NCBI GenBank assembly: GCA_947561715.1
Contig: OX387200.1
Coordinates: 11,596,501 to 11,660,500 of the forward strand
Length of the DNA stretch: 64,000 nt
Reading direction: 5' to 3'
Origin: Ascidia mentula
Taxonomy: Eukaryota; Chordata; Ascidiacea; Phlebobranchia; Ascidiidae
Shown: in pieces, positions 20,142-31,125 of the stretch
How the letters are laid out: the number at the start of each line of letters is the position of its first letter
How positions within the stretch are numbered: position 1 is the stretch's first letter
Position numbers and translations under genes: made by a program
The notes under the pieces: generated by a model
What the model was told of the DNA's origin: nothing
What the model saw: only the letters and a program-made list of their open reading frames with translations
Database searches by the model: none

Positions 20142-21130
20142 ATGGCTAGTAAAAAAACTTCATTTTTTCCTAGCATCATCAAATTTAGTAGTAAAGGTAA
20201 GACTGTAACGTGTGAAAGTAAACCGCTTGTTATATTAGCGGACAGTGTATTGATTACGCCCATTGTCCATATACCCATGTCGCAACGCGGGTCGGTGTCT
20301 GATTCGTCAGTAGAGGGACAACATGATATGGGGGCCGCTTATCCAGTAATTAGTGACAACCCCCAAATTCCAGCAGAAATACAATCAACCCCCCGATCTA
20401 ACGAATACACTTTAAACCCCGGTCTTTCCGGTTACACTTTTAACCCCGGTCCTTCCGGTTACTACCCCAATTTCAACACCTCTCAGAATGGCCAAACCCT
20501 TTTTACGGAAACTACTTTCGTTTCACCCGGAAGACCGTTGCCTACGGTTTTCAACCCTACTAACAACGTGATAGGCAATCCGGGGTCGCTGTCCAAGGTT
20601 AAGTTGCCCGAATTTTGGAGCGGCTCCGTAAAACTGTGGTTGGCATCCGTTGACAAGATTTTTTGAAACCACAATATAACCTCAGAGACGGACAAATTCA
20701 ACTTGTTAGTTGCTTTACTCAAACAGGAACAAGCCGAACTCGTTTCGGAAGTGATTTTAAGCGTGGGAAGGCTCCACCCCTATTCTGAATTAAAGGCGGC
20801 ACTTTTAAAAAGCTACGACACCAACCCTATTTCTGAAATGCACGAACTGTTTCACGAAACCCCACTTGACAACAAACGACCCAGCCCCTTGCTTAGCAAA
20901 ATGAAAGGCTTTATCAGTACCTTATCGCATAAACTGAGCCCCGATGCACAACGATGTCAGGTTGATATAGGCAGGTATATCAAGGAATCGTTTTTACAGC
21001 GGGTATGGGTCAGGGTCCAGTGTAGAACAACTGAGAGGTATGAATTTATGTTATTACCACAGAAAGTATGGATCACGAGCGTACAGCTGTGAAAAGCCGT
21101 TTGACTTCTACAATAAGCCAAAAAACGCAT
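20142..21130 (+). pseudogene. Gypsy gag, copy 2
   Basis: The start is ATG 20142, or possibly the internal MSQRGS. A Pro/Asn-rich head has an imperfect repeat (TLNPGLSGY, TFNPGPSGY). The capsid core is VKLPEFWSGSVKLWLASV, then after an in-frame TGA (20664-20666) HNITSETDKFNLLV and LKAALLKSYD. The C-terminus is in another frame and ends in a knuckle LCYYHRKYGSRAYSCEKP. The equivalent part of copy 1 is CYYHSRQGFNARSC. Confidence 0.7.
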
Positions 21131-21179
21131 AATAGCCTCTCTTGTCAGTGAGAGAGGCAGATATTGTACTTTATTACCA

Positions 21180-21605
21180 TTTACTGTATATGACAAAACT
21201 AACGATTTAAACCTACCTGTAGATACAGGAAGCTCAATGAGTTTAATTCCCAGGAGCATGACGTTATTATCGCGACAATCCTGTGAAAATGAAATGTGCT
21301 ATAGGAACCGAATTCTGTTCTCACGGTTCTATTACATTGAGTTTGTGCTTAAATATTGGTTGTTTTAAATGGAAATTTCTTGTTTGCTACGTTGACCAAT
21401 GTTTTTGGGAGCGGACTTTTTAGAGGCTTGCGATATACTCGTGGATGTCAAAAGGCACAGATTGTGCCAAATACAAACAACTTCTATTGCAATGCAAAAG
21501 GATTTACCGGTCGGATCTCTCGTGGATCGGACCGATCACGACGAATCTGTCAAAATTAATCCTATCCATTTGTTGCGACTTAATTGCCCAATGTTGTTAA
21601 CTTAA
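21180..21605 (+). pseudogene. Gypsy aspartic protease, copy 2
   Basis: The active-site loop LPVDTGSSMSLIP is intact. The distal part FLGADFLEACDILVDVKRH is in another frame and matches IIGSDFLKYFDFLVDAKG of copy 1. A stop and a frame change separate them. Confidence 0.65.
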
Positions 21606-22705
21606 CGTTGGATATTAACAAAATTAATTAACCATTAATAACGGAATCCTATTTGACTAATTCATTTGACATAAGGCCACACGTGAGTTCTAACTTTTGT
21701 GTTTTCTGACCTGATTTCAATTGCAAACCTGATTTAATGTTACTTTACCATTTATTAGATTAAGGATTATATTGGTTGAGTACATCAAATCGAAATTACA
21801 AGTTACGAGATCATGAGGTAAACTGATTAAAAGCAAAGCATAGTTGAATTAGACAGATACCGAGACTGAGTATGAGACTGAATTTAAGACTGTGTCTGTG
21901 TTAGTCAAGGAAACATGCACATATATATACACTACGATAAGAGTCACCACAACGAAAAAGTCGGTTCGAAATTACCACGACAATAGCTATTATCTTATCT
22001 GATGAACAGCAGCCCATTCTCTTAACTAAACAATTACTGAAAAAAAAAATCAGAACGATTGATACATCACAACAATTATTGAGAAACAATGACCGGACGA
22101 TTCGCATTTCAATCTAATGCGAGCACAATGCGTACGAGCATATGCTTGCGAGTACAATGCGTGCGAGCATATACATGCGAGTACAATGACTATTCAGTAA
22201 AGTAACCCCACGTCAATCAAACAAAACAACGAACATCGCATGAGAATGGCGTGCGAGATTTGAAAAAGCATAATTCTACCATAAATCAGGATTTGAGGTC
22301 ACCAACGAATGCGCATTCCTATTTTACCACATTACAATCCGAATTTGAGAAATACCGAACTTTATTGACGTAATTTGGCTATTTGTGATCAATGTTCATG
22401 ATATGTGTAAATGTCCAATGTCCATGTTACGTGTACGTAACACCATTATAAACAGAACATGAAATTGAGATCGCAGAAACAGGTAAGAAATTCATCTAAC
22501 GATATTGTTTGTGCAAAAGAGAGATCGAAAACCAAGACGATACAAACGTCGTGTAACGTCGAGGTCAAAGCTGATCAACCGGGAATTCCGATGACAACAA
22601 CGAATCAAATGGGCACGGAAAAAGAAAAAGGAGATCAGTCCACGTGACCACGACTAAAAAAAGGAAGTTCAGTTACCAACACGTGACCATCAACCACGCC
22701 CAAAC
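21606..22705. other. Gypsy interior spacer with short tandem repeat; no domain seen
   Basis: Between the protease and the RT leader of copy 2. It contains about 2.5 copies of a 28 bp repeat at about 22119-22190 (GCGAG-ACAATGCGT-CGAGCATAT pattern). A Lys/Ser/Thr-rich 62-codon frame (22459-22647) could belong to the pol linker. This may be inserted DNA of unknown origin. Confidence 0.35.
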
Positions 22706-23165
22706 TTGACCGGACCGACACAAGAAGAGAATCGCGAAAAAGGTACTGGCGTTTTGAAATGTACTGGAACTGTTTGCAATGTGCAGAGAGAATCGGGGAA
22801 AAAGGACGAATCTAAGTCTGATGACAGCAATCTTGACTGTTCAATGGAGGTGAACGCTACGAATACATCAGTTAGGAGAAATGACAATCAAACAACACGG
22901 TTTGAAAATATACTATTAGAGATTCCTGAATTAACCCAACCTGTATCGAACAATAGAAGAGTTAAGCATGACGTCGAACATGTTACAGAAACTACAGGTC
23001 GCCCAGTCTCTTGTCGCCCAAGGCGTTTGTCGCCGGAGAACTCACACAAAGTACGTGAGCAACCAATTGGAGGCTGCGGGTATAGTTCGCCCCAGCACTA
23101 GTCCTTGGGCATCGCCAATACACATAGTGCCTCGTGCCGATACTATTGTACAGTTTGTACCTTTA
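22706..23165 (+). pseudogene. Gypsy pol linker and first RT residues, copy 2
   Basis: A hydrophilic linker is followed by RPVSCRPRRLSPE and, after a frame change near 23055, NQLEAAGIVRPSTSPWASP and HIVPRAD. This is the canonical start of Gypsy reverse transcriptase. The catalytic part is absent. Confidence 0.7.
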
Positions 23166-23269
23166 AAATAGCTGTTGGGTTGATGTGTAACGATTGTCAC
23201 AACCCTATAATTTCTTGATATAGCTACGCCAAGTGAAATTCCACAAAGTTTGCCAGAGAGGTAGGGTTA

Positions 23270-23322
23270 GGCAGGGTGTGTACACGCACTGTTTCGACCT
23301 GAAAGGTCTCATCAGTGCAGCT
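23270..23322 (-). ncRNA. Hammerhead copy truncated at its cleavage site (array 2)
   Basis: Core CTGATGAG, stem II and GAAA are intact on the minus strand, but the sequence leaves the family before TCTGCAGC, so stem I and the cleavage site are missing. Confidence 0.7.
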
Positions 23323-23551
23323 GTTGAGTGGCACTGTGCTAGCTTTCACACTAGCAGGCACACTAGTCTCCACTTTGTGGTACCTTTAGGTCAACGTCGA
23401 TCTGCAGGGTACCCAATACTAGGTACCGAACAACAGAGACGACGAACCACTGAGGAGCGCACTATGGCCAAACAGAACTGCTTGGTAACCGATAGTGCAA
23501 AAGGCAAAAACACCAACGTAATATATGTGCAAAAAAGCCATATTATTGCAA

Positions 23552-23611
23552 AGCTGCAGACAGGGTGTGTACACGCACTGTTTCGACCTGTAAGGTCTCA
23601 TCAGTGCAGCT
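23552..23611 (-). ncRNA. Hammerhead ribozyme in array 2, unit 2
   Basis: Complete: perfect 7 bp stem I, CTGATGAG, stem II GACCT/AGGTC with a TAC loop, GAAA, stem III ACAG/CTGT, cleavage at CTGTC before TGCAGC. Confidence 0.88.
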
Positions 23612-23841
23612 GTTGAGTGGCACTGTGCTAGCTTTCACACTAGCAGGCACACTAGTCTCCACTTTGTGGTACCTTTCGGTCAACGTCGATCTGCAGGGTA
23701 CCCAATACTAGGTACCGAACAACAGAGACGACGAACCACTGTGGAGCGCACTATGGCCAAACAGAACTGCTTGGTAACCGATAGTGCAAAAGGCAAAAAC
23801 ACCAACGTAATATATGTGCAAAAAAAAACATATTATTACAA

Positions 23842-23901
23842 AGCTGCAGACAGGGTGTGTACACGCACTGTTTCGACCTGAAAGGTCTCATCAGTGCAGC
23901 T
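23842..23901 (-). ncRNA. Hammerhead ribozyme in array 2, unit 3
   Basis: Complete core as in unit 2, with a TTC loop II. Loop III again contains GTGTACAC. Confidence 0.88.
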
Positions 23902-24027
23902 GTTGAGTGGCACTGTGCTAGCTTTCACACTAGCAGGCACACTAGTCTCCACTTTGTGGTACCTTTCGGTCAACGTCGATCTGCAGGGTACCCAATACCG
24001 AACAACAGAGACGACGAAGTGTGAAAG

Positions 24028-24480
24028 TGCAGGGACCTAAGGTTTGCAGAAAGAAACACTCCGTGTTAATCTGACTCCTAAGACTATTAAAATCATCTGA
24101 CAAAAACTACTTTTGCTACTTTTTAATTAAAACATAAAACGATAAACAAACATACCTTGGTTTAATACACATACGATGTTTCTTAGTATGCGCGTAATTC
24201 GGTCAATCTCGTTCCCTCTATTCGGTCCCTATTGTTCTCTCTACTAGCTTAAGGCTGTGAGGCGGTATTTATAATATCATCGAAAATGAGAAAAATGCGA
24301 ATAAGGACGGATTATTAAAGAACGTCGATTTAGAAATTAAAATTAAACCGATTAGCACATCTGTGCGAGATTAACCCATCTGTCGGATAGAAACGAAGTG
24401 ATTGACCTACATGCCAGATACGCTTGTACGGAATTTAAATACACAAAAAATGACGTTTAATCAAACAGTTTCTCTGCAAA
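24028..24480 (-). repeat. Dispersed ~450 bp LTR-like repeat, copy 1
   Basis: Matches 33172-33640 in the same orientation almost throughout, with small indels. On the minus strand both copies have a TATA-like TTATAAATACCG in the middle. The second copy lies upstream of the gag of the minus-strand Gypsy element, the place expected for a 5' LTR, so this could be a solo LTR. Termini are not certain. Confidence 0.55.
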
Positions 24481-24525
24481 AGCTAGCACAGTGCCACTCA
24501 ACACACCCTGTCTGCAGCTTTTCTA
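24481..24525 (+). repeat. Hammerhead-repeat remnant with the ribozyme core deleted
   Basis: Plus strand reads agctagcacagtgccactca joined directly to acaccctgtctgcagc. These are the two sides of a repeat unit with the whole CTGATGAG-to-GAAA core missing. A further scrap (acaccctgtctg) is at about 24550. Confidence 0.65.
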
Positions 24526-24611
24526 TCCGACAGATGGGTTAATCTCGTACACACCCTGTCTGTAAATTATAATATTAGAACAAATGCTCATGAAGTACAA
24601 TTATAATTCAG

Positions 24612-27600
24612 TGAAACTATGGACGTCGATGGGGGTCATAATGAATTTACGAGACCCCAAACTGCAGAAGGAGTGGCACCGAGCGGCGGTGACGACAATG
24701 TTAGCTGCGTTGAAAGGTTTGTAACGTTTTGTGTGTTTAAATTTTTGACGATCATGACCTGAAATGTTTGTTTCCAGCGAAATTAGACCCGAGGCAGCAG
24801 TTGATTTGGACTTCACACCTTCTCAAGAATTGGAAAGAGAAACATTTTGCAAGGAAGCAGATGCGAATTCTTCTAGCCCGTCCTCTCTTATTGAAAGAGG
24901 TTGGTAAGTTCTCAGACATGGTTGCCCTTGGACCCAGAATTATACTCACTTTTCGTGTAGGGGAAGTAGTGGTGAAGCCCAACAACGACCACAGGAAAAT
25001 GAGCGAGATAGACTCATCGCTCGGAACATCAGAGCCATTCAAACACACCGAAGAATCGGTAAAGTGACAAGCGTCTTCAACTTCCGCGCACTAATTTCCT
25101 ACGAGAATTTAAGTAGTATTGCCAATAAAGTTTTGCGCTTTGGCAATCGAGCCTTCAGGATCAAAGCCAGTTTTGGCTTTTCTATGGAAAATGTAGCCGG
25201 GAACAACGTTATTTTCACTCGAGTGCTAAAAATTTTCAAGTTTTTGACACACCTTATGTTGTCCGCACACGCGACGACTTGATTGCTTTTCTTGAAAGCC
25301 TAGAAGACAAAGATGACTTAGAAAGTGCGCGACTTCTGCGACCTGATAGCTCCTGGAAACCTAGCGAAATTTTAAATGTAACCTTTTATGTTTACTACAT
25401 GCAAAGTCCATTAATTGGAAAGGGAGTCAATTTGCCCCGGTACGTTTCGCGAAATTCCGGTCTATTTGCTTTATAATCACAGCACCAAGTGGACAAGTTT
25501 ATTCTGATAACCTTTGCTTTTTTCGTTGCCTTGCAATACATTTGGATTCGAGTGAGAGGGACGGTATTTCCTCGAGGGCTATTGAACTATGTAAACAGAT
25601 TTGTATACACGTCGGTTTGGATCACATTAATTTTCCTGGTGTACAATTGGATGACCTGCCTAATTTGGAAATTTATTTTAAGATGAACATAAATGTTTTC
25701 CAACTGGTTGCCGGGGAAGATGTCAAGTGTAAACTTATTTGGCGTAGTGTTGCACGCTTAAATGACAAACGGGTTCAAATACTCAACCTGAATTTGTTTG
25801 AGAAACATTTTAGGTACATCTTTGACATAAATAAATATTCATCGACCTTTTATTGTCGGATTTGTTCAATTTCTTTTGACAGACTTGGAAAATGTGAAGA
25901 ACATCAGAAATCATGTCAGACTGTTACAAAGAAGGTCTTTAAGGCAGGTTTCCTCTCTGCGGCGTCGTCCATGCTTCACCGATTTCAGGGCATCAGGAAA
26001 CAACTTGAAACAATGCTAGACCTTTCTTGTAAGTTGGAGTCCTGTGATCCAAGCAAGCACTCTCTTCAACGACTATCATCCGACTTACATCTGTACTTAT
26101 CTAATCTAACCTGCTTATCTTTCAATGGAAGTAAATATGACCTCAACTTGGCAAAGAGACATTTGATTCCATCTTTAATGGCCGAGGACAAAATATTAAA
26201 TGTAATCAAAAGAAACAATGATTTCATGTCTATTAAAACCACGTCCTTTAACTTTCTTGATTTACGCAATTATGTTGCCGCAAATTATTCTTATGATTCC
26301 CTGTTGCAAGCCTTTAACTGCAAAACACGCAAAGGTTTTTTTTCCTTATGAATTCATGACTTCAGTTGAAAAGTTACAAGAAACTTCATTGCCTCCAATC
26401 ACAGCTTTCTACAGCTCACTGAAAGGTTCAACTATAACCGAAGATGAGTACCAGTTTTGTTTAGACACATGGCGTGACGAAAAAATGCTCACCCTGAAGG
26501 ATTTTCTTGTGTGGTACAATAACCGTGATGTAGTTCCTTTTCTCGATGTTGTTTCTAAGCTTTGCAACTTTTACAAGGAACGTGGTGTTGACGCGTTTAA
26601 AGAGGTAATAAGCGTACCTGGATTAACTCTACAATATTTAATGAGGTCTCTTGATCGAAACACGCCTCTTGCACTGTTTGCAGAAAGATTTAAGGACATT
26701 CACAATCTCATTCGGGCCAATATAGTTGGAGGTCCAGCAACAATTTTTCACCGCTACCAGGAACAAAATGAAACCAAAATCCGCACTGTCGACTACGGTA
26801 CTAAAGCCCGTGTATGTCAAGCAGTCATCGGCTTTGACTGCAATGCTCTTTACCTCTGGGGGATTATGCAACAGATGCCAACCTCTTTTTCACTGTTTTA
26901 AAATACGAAAATGAAACCGAAGGATTCAGTTTGATGCAATTTTCACGTGACGGTCACATGGGTCGGGTGTGGCTTGATTGGTGCGCACAAGAATATGGTA
27001 TATTTATTCCTCATCAGTTCAACAAGGGGGGAGAAGCTCGTCTCGGTCAACGAAATTTACCCGTGGATGGCTACTGCGCAGAAGTCAAGAAAGTTTTTCA
27101 ATTTCACGGATGCTTTTTTCATGGTTGTGATTGCTGTGGTGTCCATTTCAATGACCTCGAAAAAGCTACAAAAGCCCGTAAAAAGACAGCTGAACATACA
27201 GCATACCTCGGTAGTCTTGGATACAAGGTTGTTGAAATGTGGGAATGTGATTGGTATGCTTTGCAAAAGAACAATCAGCGAGTGCGTGATTTTGTTAGAT
27301 CTCACCCAGTTCCCAGGTTCCGCATCCCCAAAAATAGAAACTTTTTCACCATGCGAGAAGCATTGCGGAAGATGACTTGTTCGGGCTAGTGGAGTGTGAC
27401 ATCATTGTTCCACCAGAAAAAAGAGAATATATCAAGGAATTAAGCCCTGTGTTTAAAAATATAGAAGTATCCAGAGCTGATATTGGACAGTATATGCGTG
27501 GACATGCAGAGAAGTACGGTGTTTTGAAAACCAAACGAAGGTGCTTAATTGGGAGCATGATGGGGAAGAAAATCTTGCTTGCCACCCCTCTTCTGAGCTG

Positions 27601-28520
27601 GTACTTGGAACATGGACTAGTTTTGGAACATATATATCAAGTGATTTGCTTTGATTGATCCAAAGCCCTGCTTCAACACCTTTGGTGGTGAAGTTACTGC
27701 AGCACGACGTTTGGGTGATGTCAACCCTGACAAAAAGATCATTGGAGACACGTTTAAATTTTTAGGTATTTTTTTTTTCATTTTGATTTTTGAAATTTAT
27801 TTATTTATTGTCAAGTGTGCTTTATTTCCAGGCAATATCTCCTACGGCAAGATGCTAACGAACAAAAAGCTTCAACGTGATATCTTCTACCAGGAAGCTA
27901 AAGATGCTCGGATGTCAGTTAATAACCCGAGGTTCCAGCACTTGGAGGAAATCAATGATGACCTGTATGAAGTCAAGATGAAAAAGCGTCGGATGAATCA
28001 AAATTTACCAGTGCACATTGGATTTTTCGTTTACCAATACGCCAAGCTGAGGATGCTACAGTTTCATTACGACTTTTTCGATCGATTTGTCGACAGGGAA
28101 ATGTATCAGTTGTGTCTCATGGACACAGATAGTTACTATGTGGCGATGGCTGGTAAACGTTTGGATGATGTGGTTCGTTCCCAACTGTTGAAGGAGTTTT
28201 ATGAAACTTATCACATGTGGTTTCCATCTCCAGCATGCGACCTGCATCGCTCAGAATTTGCCAAGAGGCGTGTTTCGGGAAAAGAGTTTACCCAACTGGA
28301 ATGCTGTCAGAGGCGAGAGCGAGATGACCTACGCACCTCTGGGCTTTTTAAAGTTGAATGGAGTGGCACAGGTGTAGTGGCTCTTACGGCCAAGACCTAT
28401 TATTGCAAAGGAAGCACCAACAAACAAACTTGCAAGGGGATCAACAAGAAGCAAAATCCACTGACTTTTCAAGCTTATCTCGAAGTGTTGAAAACGGGGA
28501 AAGCGCGTCGGGTATATCCA
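24612..28520 (+). pseudogene. Polinton-like protein-primed DNA polymerase B gene (copy B)
   Basis: Exons 24612-24716, 24778-24903 and 24961 onward repeat the last three exons of copy A. The following frames, joined by frameshifts near 25203, 25475, 25505, 26335, 26900, 27360 and 27655, carry DNLCFFRCLAIHL, a CRICSISF zinc-like pair, VIGFDCNALYLWGI (motif A-like), RNLPVDGYC and FHGCFFHGCDCC, then motif B GNISYGK, motif C LMDTDSYYV and a late AKTYYCK. This order is typical of Polinton/adintovirus PolB. A 66 bp GT-AG segment (27766-27831) interrupts motif B in phase 1. The zinc-finger exons are missing. The C-terminus is cut at the Gypsy junction. Intact enzymes copy the element from a protein primer; this copy cannot. 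Confidence 0.85.
27766..27831 (+). other. 66 bp intron-like segment inside PolB motif B
   Basis: Starts gtattt and ends ttatttccag, T-rich throughout. Removing it restores the KFLGNISYGK motif. Its length is a multiple of three and it has no in-frame stop, so it reads through as a hydrophobic insert. Confidence 0.65.
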
Positions 28521-30433
28521 CGTTAAGGTGGGTAAAGCGTTCTTGAGGCTCAATGTAATGGCCTAAAGGCGAGATATTATGTAAACGAACCTTACAAGAT
28601 TGGCAAGGAATGCACGTTTTACACCATTGTAGAATGTCATAGTTCATTCCAGGCCACACATAGCGTTCTTTGATTAGTTTGCGAGTGATGGCAATACCAG
28701 GATGTGAAAGAGAATGTAGAACATTGAAAACACGTTTTCTAAATTGGGAAGGTACAACAGCTCTAAACATTCCTGTAGAAATGTCACCAACAATACTAAG
28801 ATGAGAATTTGGAAGTCTACACTTAACTAACCTTAAACTCTGACAATGTTCAGAAAGCATCTCATTAAATTCATCAGAATCCTGAACTGAAGCTAATTCT
28901 GTCAAATCAAATACATCAGGAGAAAGAGATATTGTATTTAATTCAATTCTTGATAAACAATCTGCTACGACATTGTGAAAACCTTGAATATGTTCAATAC
29001 GACTTGTGAACTGGGAAATATAATCAAAATGTCGCTCTTGTCTCGGCGAAAGGTTGTCCGATTTCGAATGGAAAGCTCTAATGAGAGGTTTGTGATCTAT
29101 AACTATGTTAAAATTTCGTCCTCGAAGCAAATGTTTAAAATGCTTGATTGCTTCGTAAATAGCCAATAGTTCTTTATCAAAAGTGGAATATTTTCGTTGT
29201 GCGTTTGACAAACCTCGGGAGAAGAAAGCAAGTGGACGCCAATTACCAACGTCAAGTTGATTGAGAACAGCACCCATAGCAAAGTTACTGCTATCGCACA
29301 CTAAAGAAAAACTTCCATTTAACTTTGGATAATGAAGCAAAGTTTCGTCACTCAAAAGATCACGAGATTTTTTGAAAGCAACGATAGCCTCTGCGGACCA
29401 TGCTAAATTTTTGTTTTTAGTGGAATTCTTACGCAGCATGTTTGTAAGTAACTGCAAATGTTCCGCACAATGAGGGATAAAACGTCTATAGAAATTTACC
29501 ATTCCGAGATAACGCCTTAACTCTTTAATTGTCGTTGGCCGTGGAAAGTTTTTATTTACGTCAACTTTGCTTTTTAATGGGCAAAAACCATCTTTAGAAA
29601 TTTCGTGATCAAGAAAAGTTAGTTCAGAAACTCCAAAATTACTCTTTTCTACATTTATCTCCAAACCATAATCAGGCAATCGTTTCAAAACCTGCCTTAA
29701 ATGTTCCTTATGCTCCGTTTCAGACTTACTTGAAATCAAGATATCATCCAAATACCCGAAAACAAAGGGCAAACCACGTAAAATCTGATCCATAAATCTT
29801 TGAAACGTCTGTGGCGCATTACACAACCCAAATGGCAATCGCAAGTATTCCATTCATCTATGTAGAAAGACTACAGATGTTTTTGGTATTGATTCCTTAT
29901 CAAGCAAAATTTGAAAATAAGCATTGCGCAGGTCCAGCTTAGAAAAAACAGTAGCACCATCTAAATTGTCAACAAAATCAGCCAAAACTGGAATTGGGTA
30001 TCTATCAGCCTCAGTAATCAAATTTAGCCCCCGATAATCTCCACAGATGCGCCATTTACCATTGGGTTTAGGAACGACATGAATGGCAGAAGACCAAGGA
30101 GAATTGCTAGGGCGAACAATACCTTTGCTCTCAAGTTCATCGAACTGTTCATGTACCCTACAACCTTAAGCATTTCCGGAGACAAGCGTCTAGGACGACA
30201 ACTGACTGGGTAGCCTTTAGTAATAATCTTATGCTTCACCGTGTGTTGAACAGGCTTACCAATACGCATGGGCTCAGTAACCCTGGGAAATTCAGATACA
30301 ATTTTCTCAAATTCATTCAACTCTTTTTCTTTTCGTTCAAAAGTCACATTATTATTTCTGTTGTTAACATCTGACGTCACTGCACCACAACTATTAATAC
30401 TTCGCTGGACAACACGAACAAACTTCTTTTTGT

Positions 30434-30601
30434 GTATAAGCTGCAGACAGATGGCCACTGTTTCGACCTAAAAGGTCTCATCAGTGCAGCTGGTGTGACT
30501 ATAAGACGAACTTTGCAGACCAAACGGCCAAGCAAAGACTTCCACTTTGTGGTGACTATACAGTCACCGTCATCCGTTGGGCACCAAACTAGGTGCAACC
30601 T
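30434..30601 (-). mobile_element. 168 bp single hammerhead-repeat insertion with 14 bp target duplication
   Basis: The insert lies between two identical 14-mers aaacttctttttgt (30420-30433 and 30602-30615), and the Gypsy pol sequence resumes correctly after it. The minus strand begins at the GGTTGCACC part of the 287 bp Penelope-tail unit, runs through the hammerhead and ends a few bases past the cleavage point. This is a clean record of one integration event of a sub-unit-length molecule. Confidence 0.85.
30439..30491 (-). ncRNA. Hammerhead ribozyme in the single insertion
   Basis: Minus strand: AGCTGCA/TGCAGCT stem I perfect, CTGATGAG, stem II GACCT/AGGTC with TTT loop, GAAA, ACAG/CTGT stem III with loop TGGCCAT. 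All core bases intact. Confidence 0.9.
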
Positions 30602-31125
30602 AAACTTCTTTTTGTTGTTTACATGAAAAGATCTGCGTCGATTATTACGTGCGTAATGATTATAACGCCCATAAGATGGTAATTTGGAATAAATATTACG
30701 CATTTCATGAGCATTATGGTAATCACGCAAGCCCTCCTGTCTATATCTGTTCCGCGAAAAAGGTCTGAAATTATTGATCAAGCGTCTTCCTTTGGCATCA
30801 ACAAGAAAATCAAAATATTTCAGAAAATCACTTCCAATTATGTCTTGGTCAATATCAGCAACATAAAACTTCCAAGAATAAGAGCGATTCTGACCAAAAT
30901 TTACTTTCAAGTGCGTTATTCCAAAAATCTTAAGACAATTGCCAGAAATGCCGCGAAATACGGTGTTAACTCGTTGAGTGCAATGCTTAACAAACCATAA
31001 AGGAACCAATGATACATCAGAAGCAGTGTCAACCAAAAAAGATAAATTCAAACGTGGGTCATAAACGTTAAAGGTTTCGTGAGAAAACCTATGGCCTCTC
31101 CAACCCCACCTTGAGGAGGCCGGCC

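Larger units (their letters stand above)
20142..23165 (+). mobile_element. Gypsy-type LTR retrotransposon relic (copy 2)
   Basis: Plus-strand order is gag with zinc knuckle (20142-21130), protease (about 21180-21605), and the linker and first RT residues (22706-23165). Its gag and RT-leader resemble the minus-strand Gypsy element at 28.5-32.4 kb (shared PVSCRPRRLSPE; RPSNSPW versus RPSTSPW; similar gag core), so both belong to one group. It stops about 100 bp before the second hammerhead array. LTRs were not identified. Confidence 0.75.
23268..24010 (-). repeat. Second tandem hammerhead-repeat array, ~2.5 units of 290 bp
   Basis: Same unit family as 14.4-15.2 kb and same minus orientation. 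The gctgcag landmarks at 23553 and 23843 give a 290 bp period; the first unit is cut just before its cleavage site (aggcaggg). The units differ from array 1 by scattered substitutions but are very alike within the array, which suggests amplification or insertion as a concatemer. Confidence 0.8.
28526..31080 (-). pseudogene. Gypsy pol: protease, RT, RNase H, partial integrase
   Basis: The protease comes first (FLVDTASDVSLVP, IIGSDFLKYFDFLVDAKG). After the inserted ribozyme element, RT begins PVSCRPRRLSPE. A frameshift near 30168 leads to IVRPSNSPWSSA, VVPKPNGKWRIC and FSKLDLRNAYFQI (motif A). A TGA at 29854-29856 precedes MEYLRLPFGLCNAP. Motif C is FGYLDDILISS. RNase H shows LVCDSSNFAMGAVL, DKELLAIYEA and VVADCLSRI. 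The integrase finger is SLSHPG...CKTCIPCQSC; the frame then leaves the element at HLNVDI. Three disruptions plus truncation make it inactive. Confidence 0.85.

Noticed and set aside
27377..27658. Separate small genes within the PolB region
   Set aside because: These frames are consecutive pieces of one polymerase in different frames, explained by frameshift decay of a single gene.
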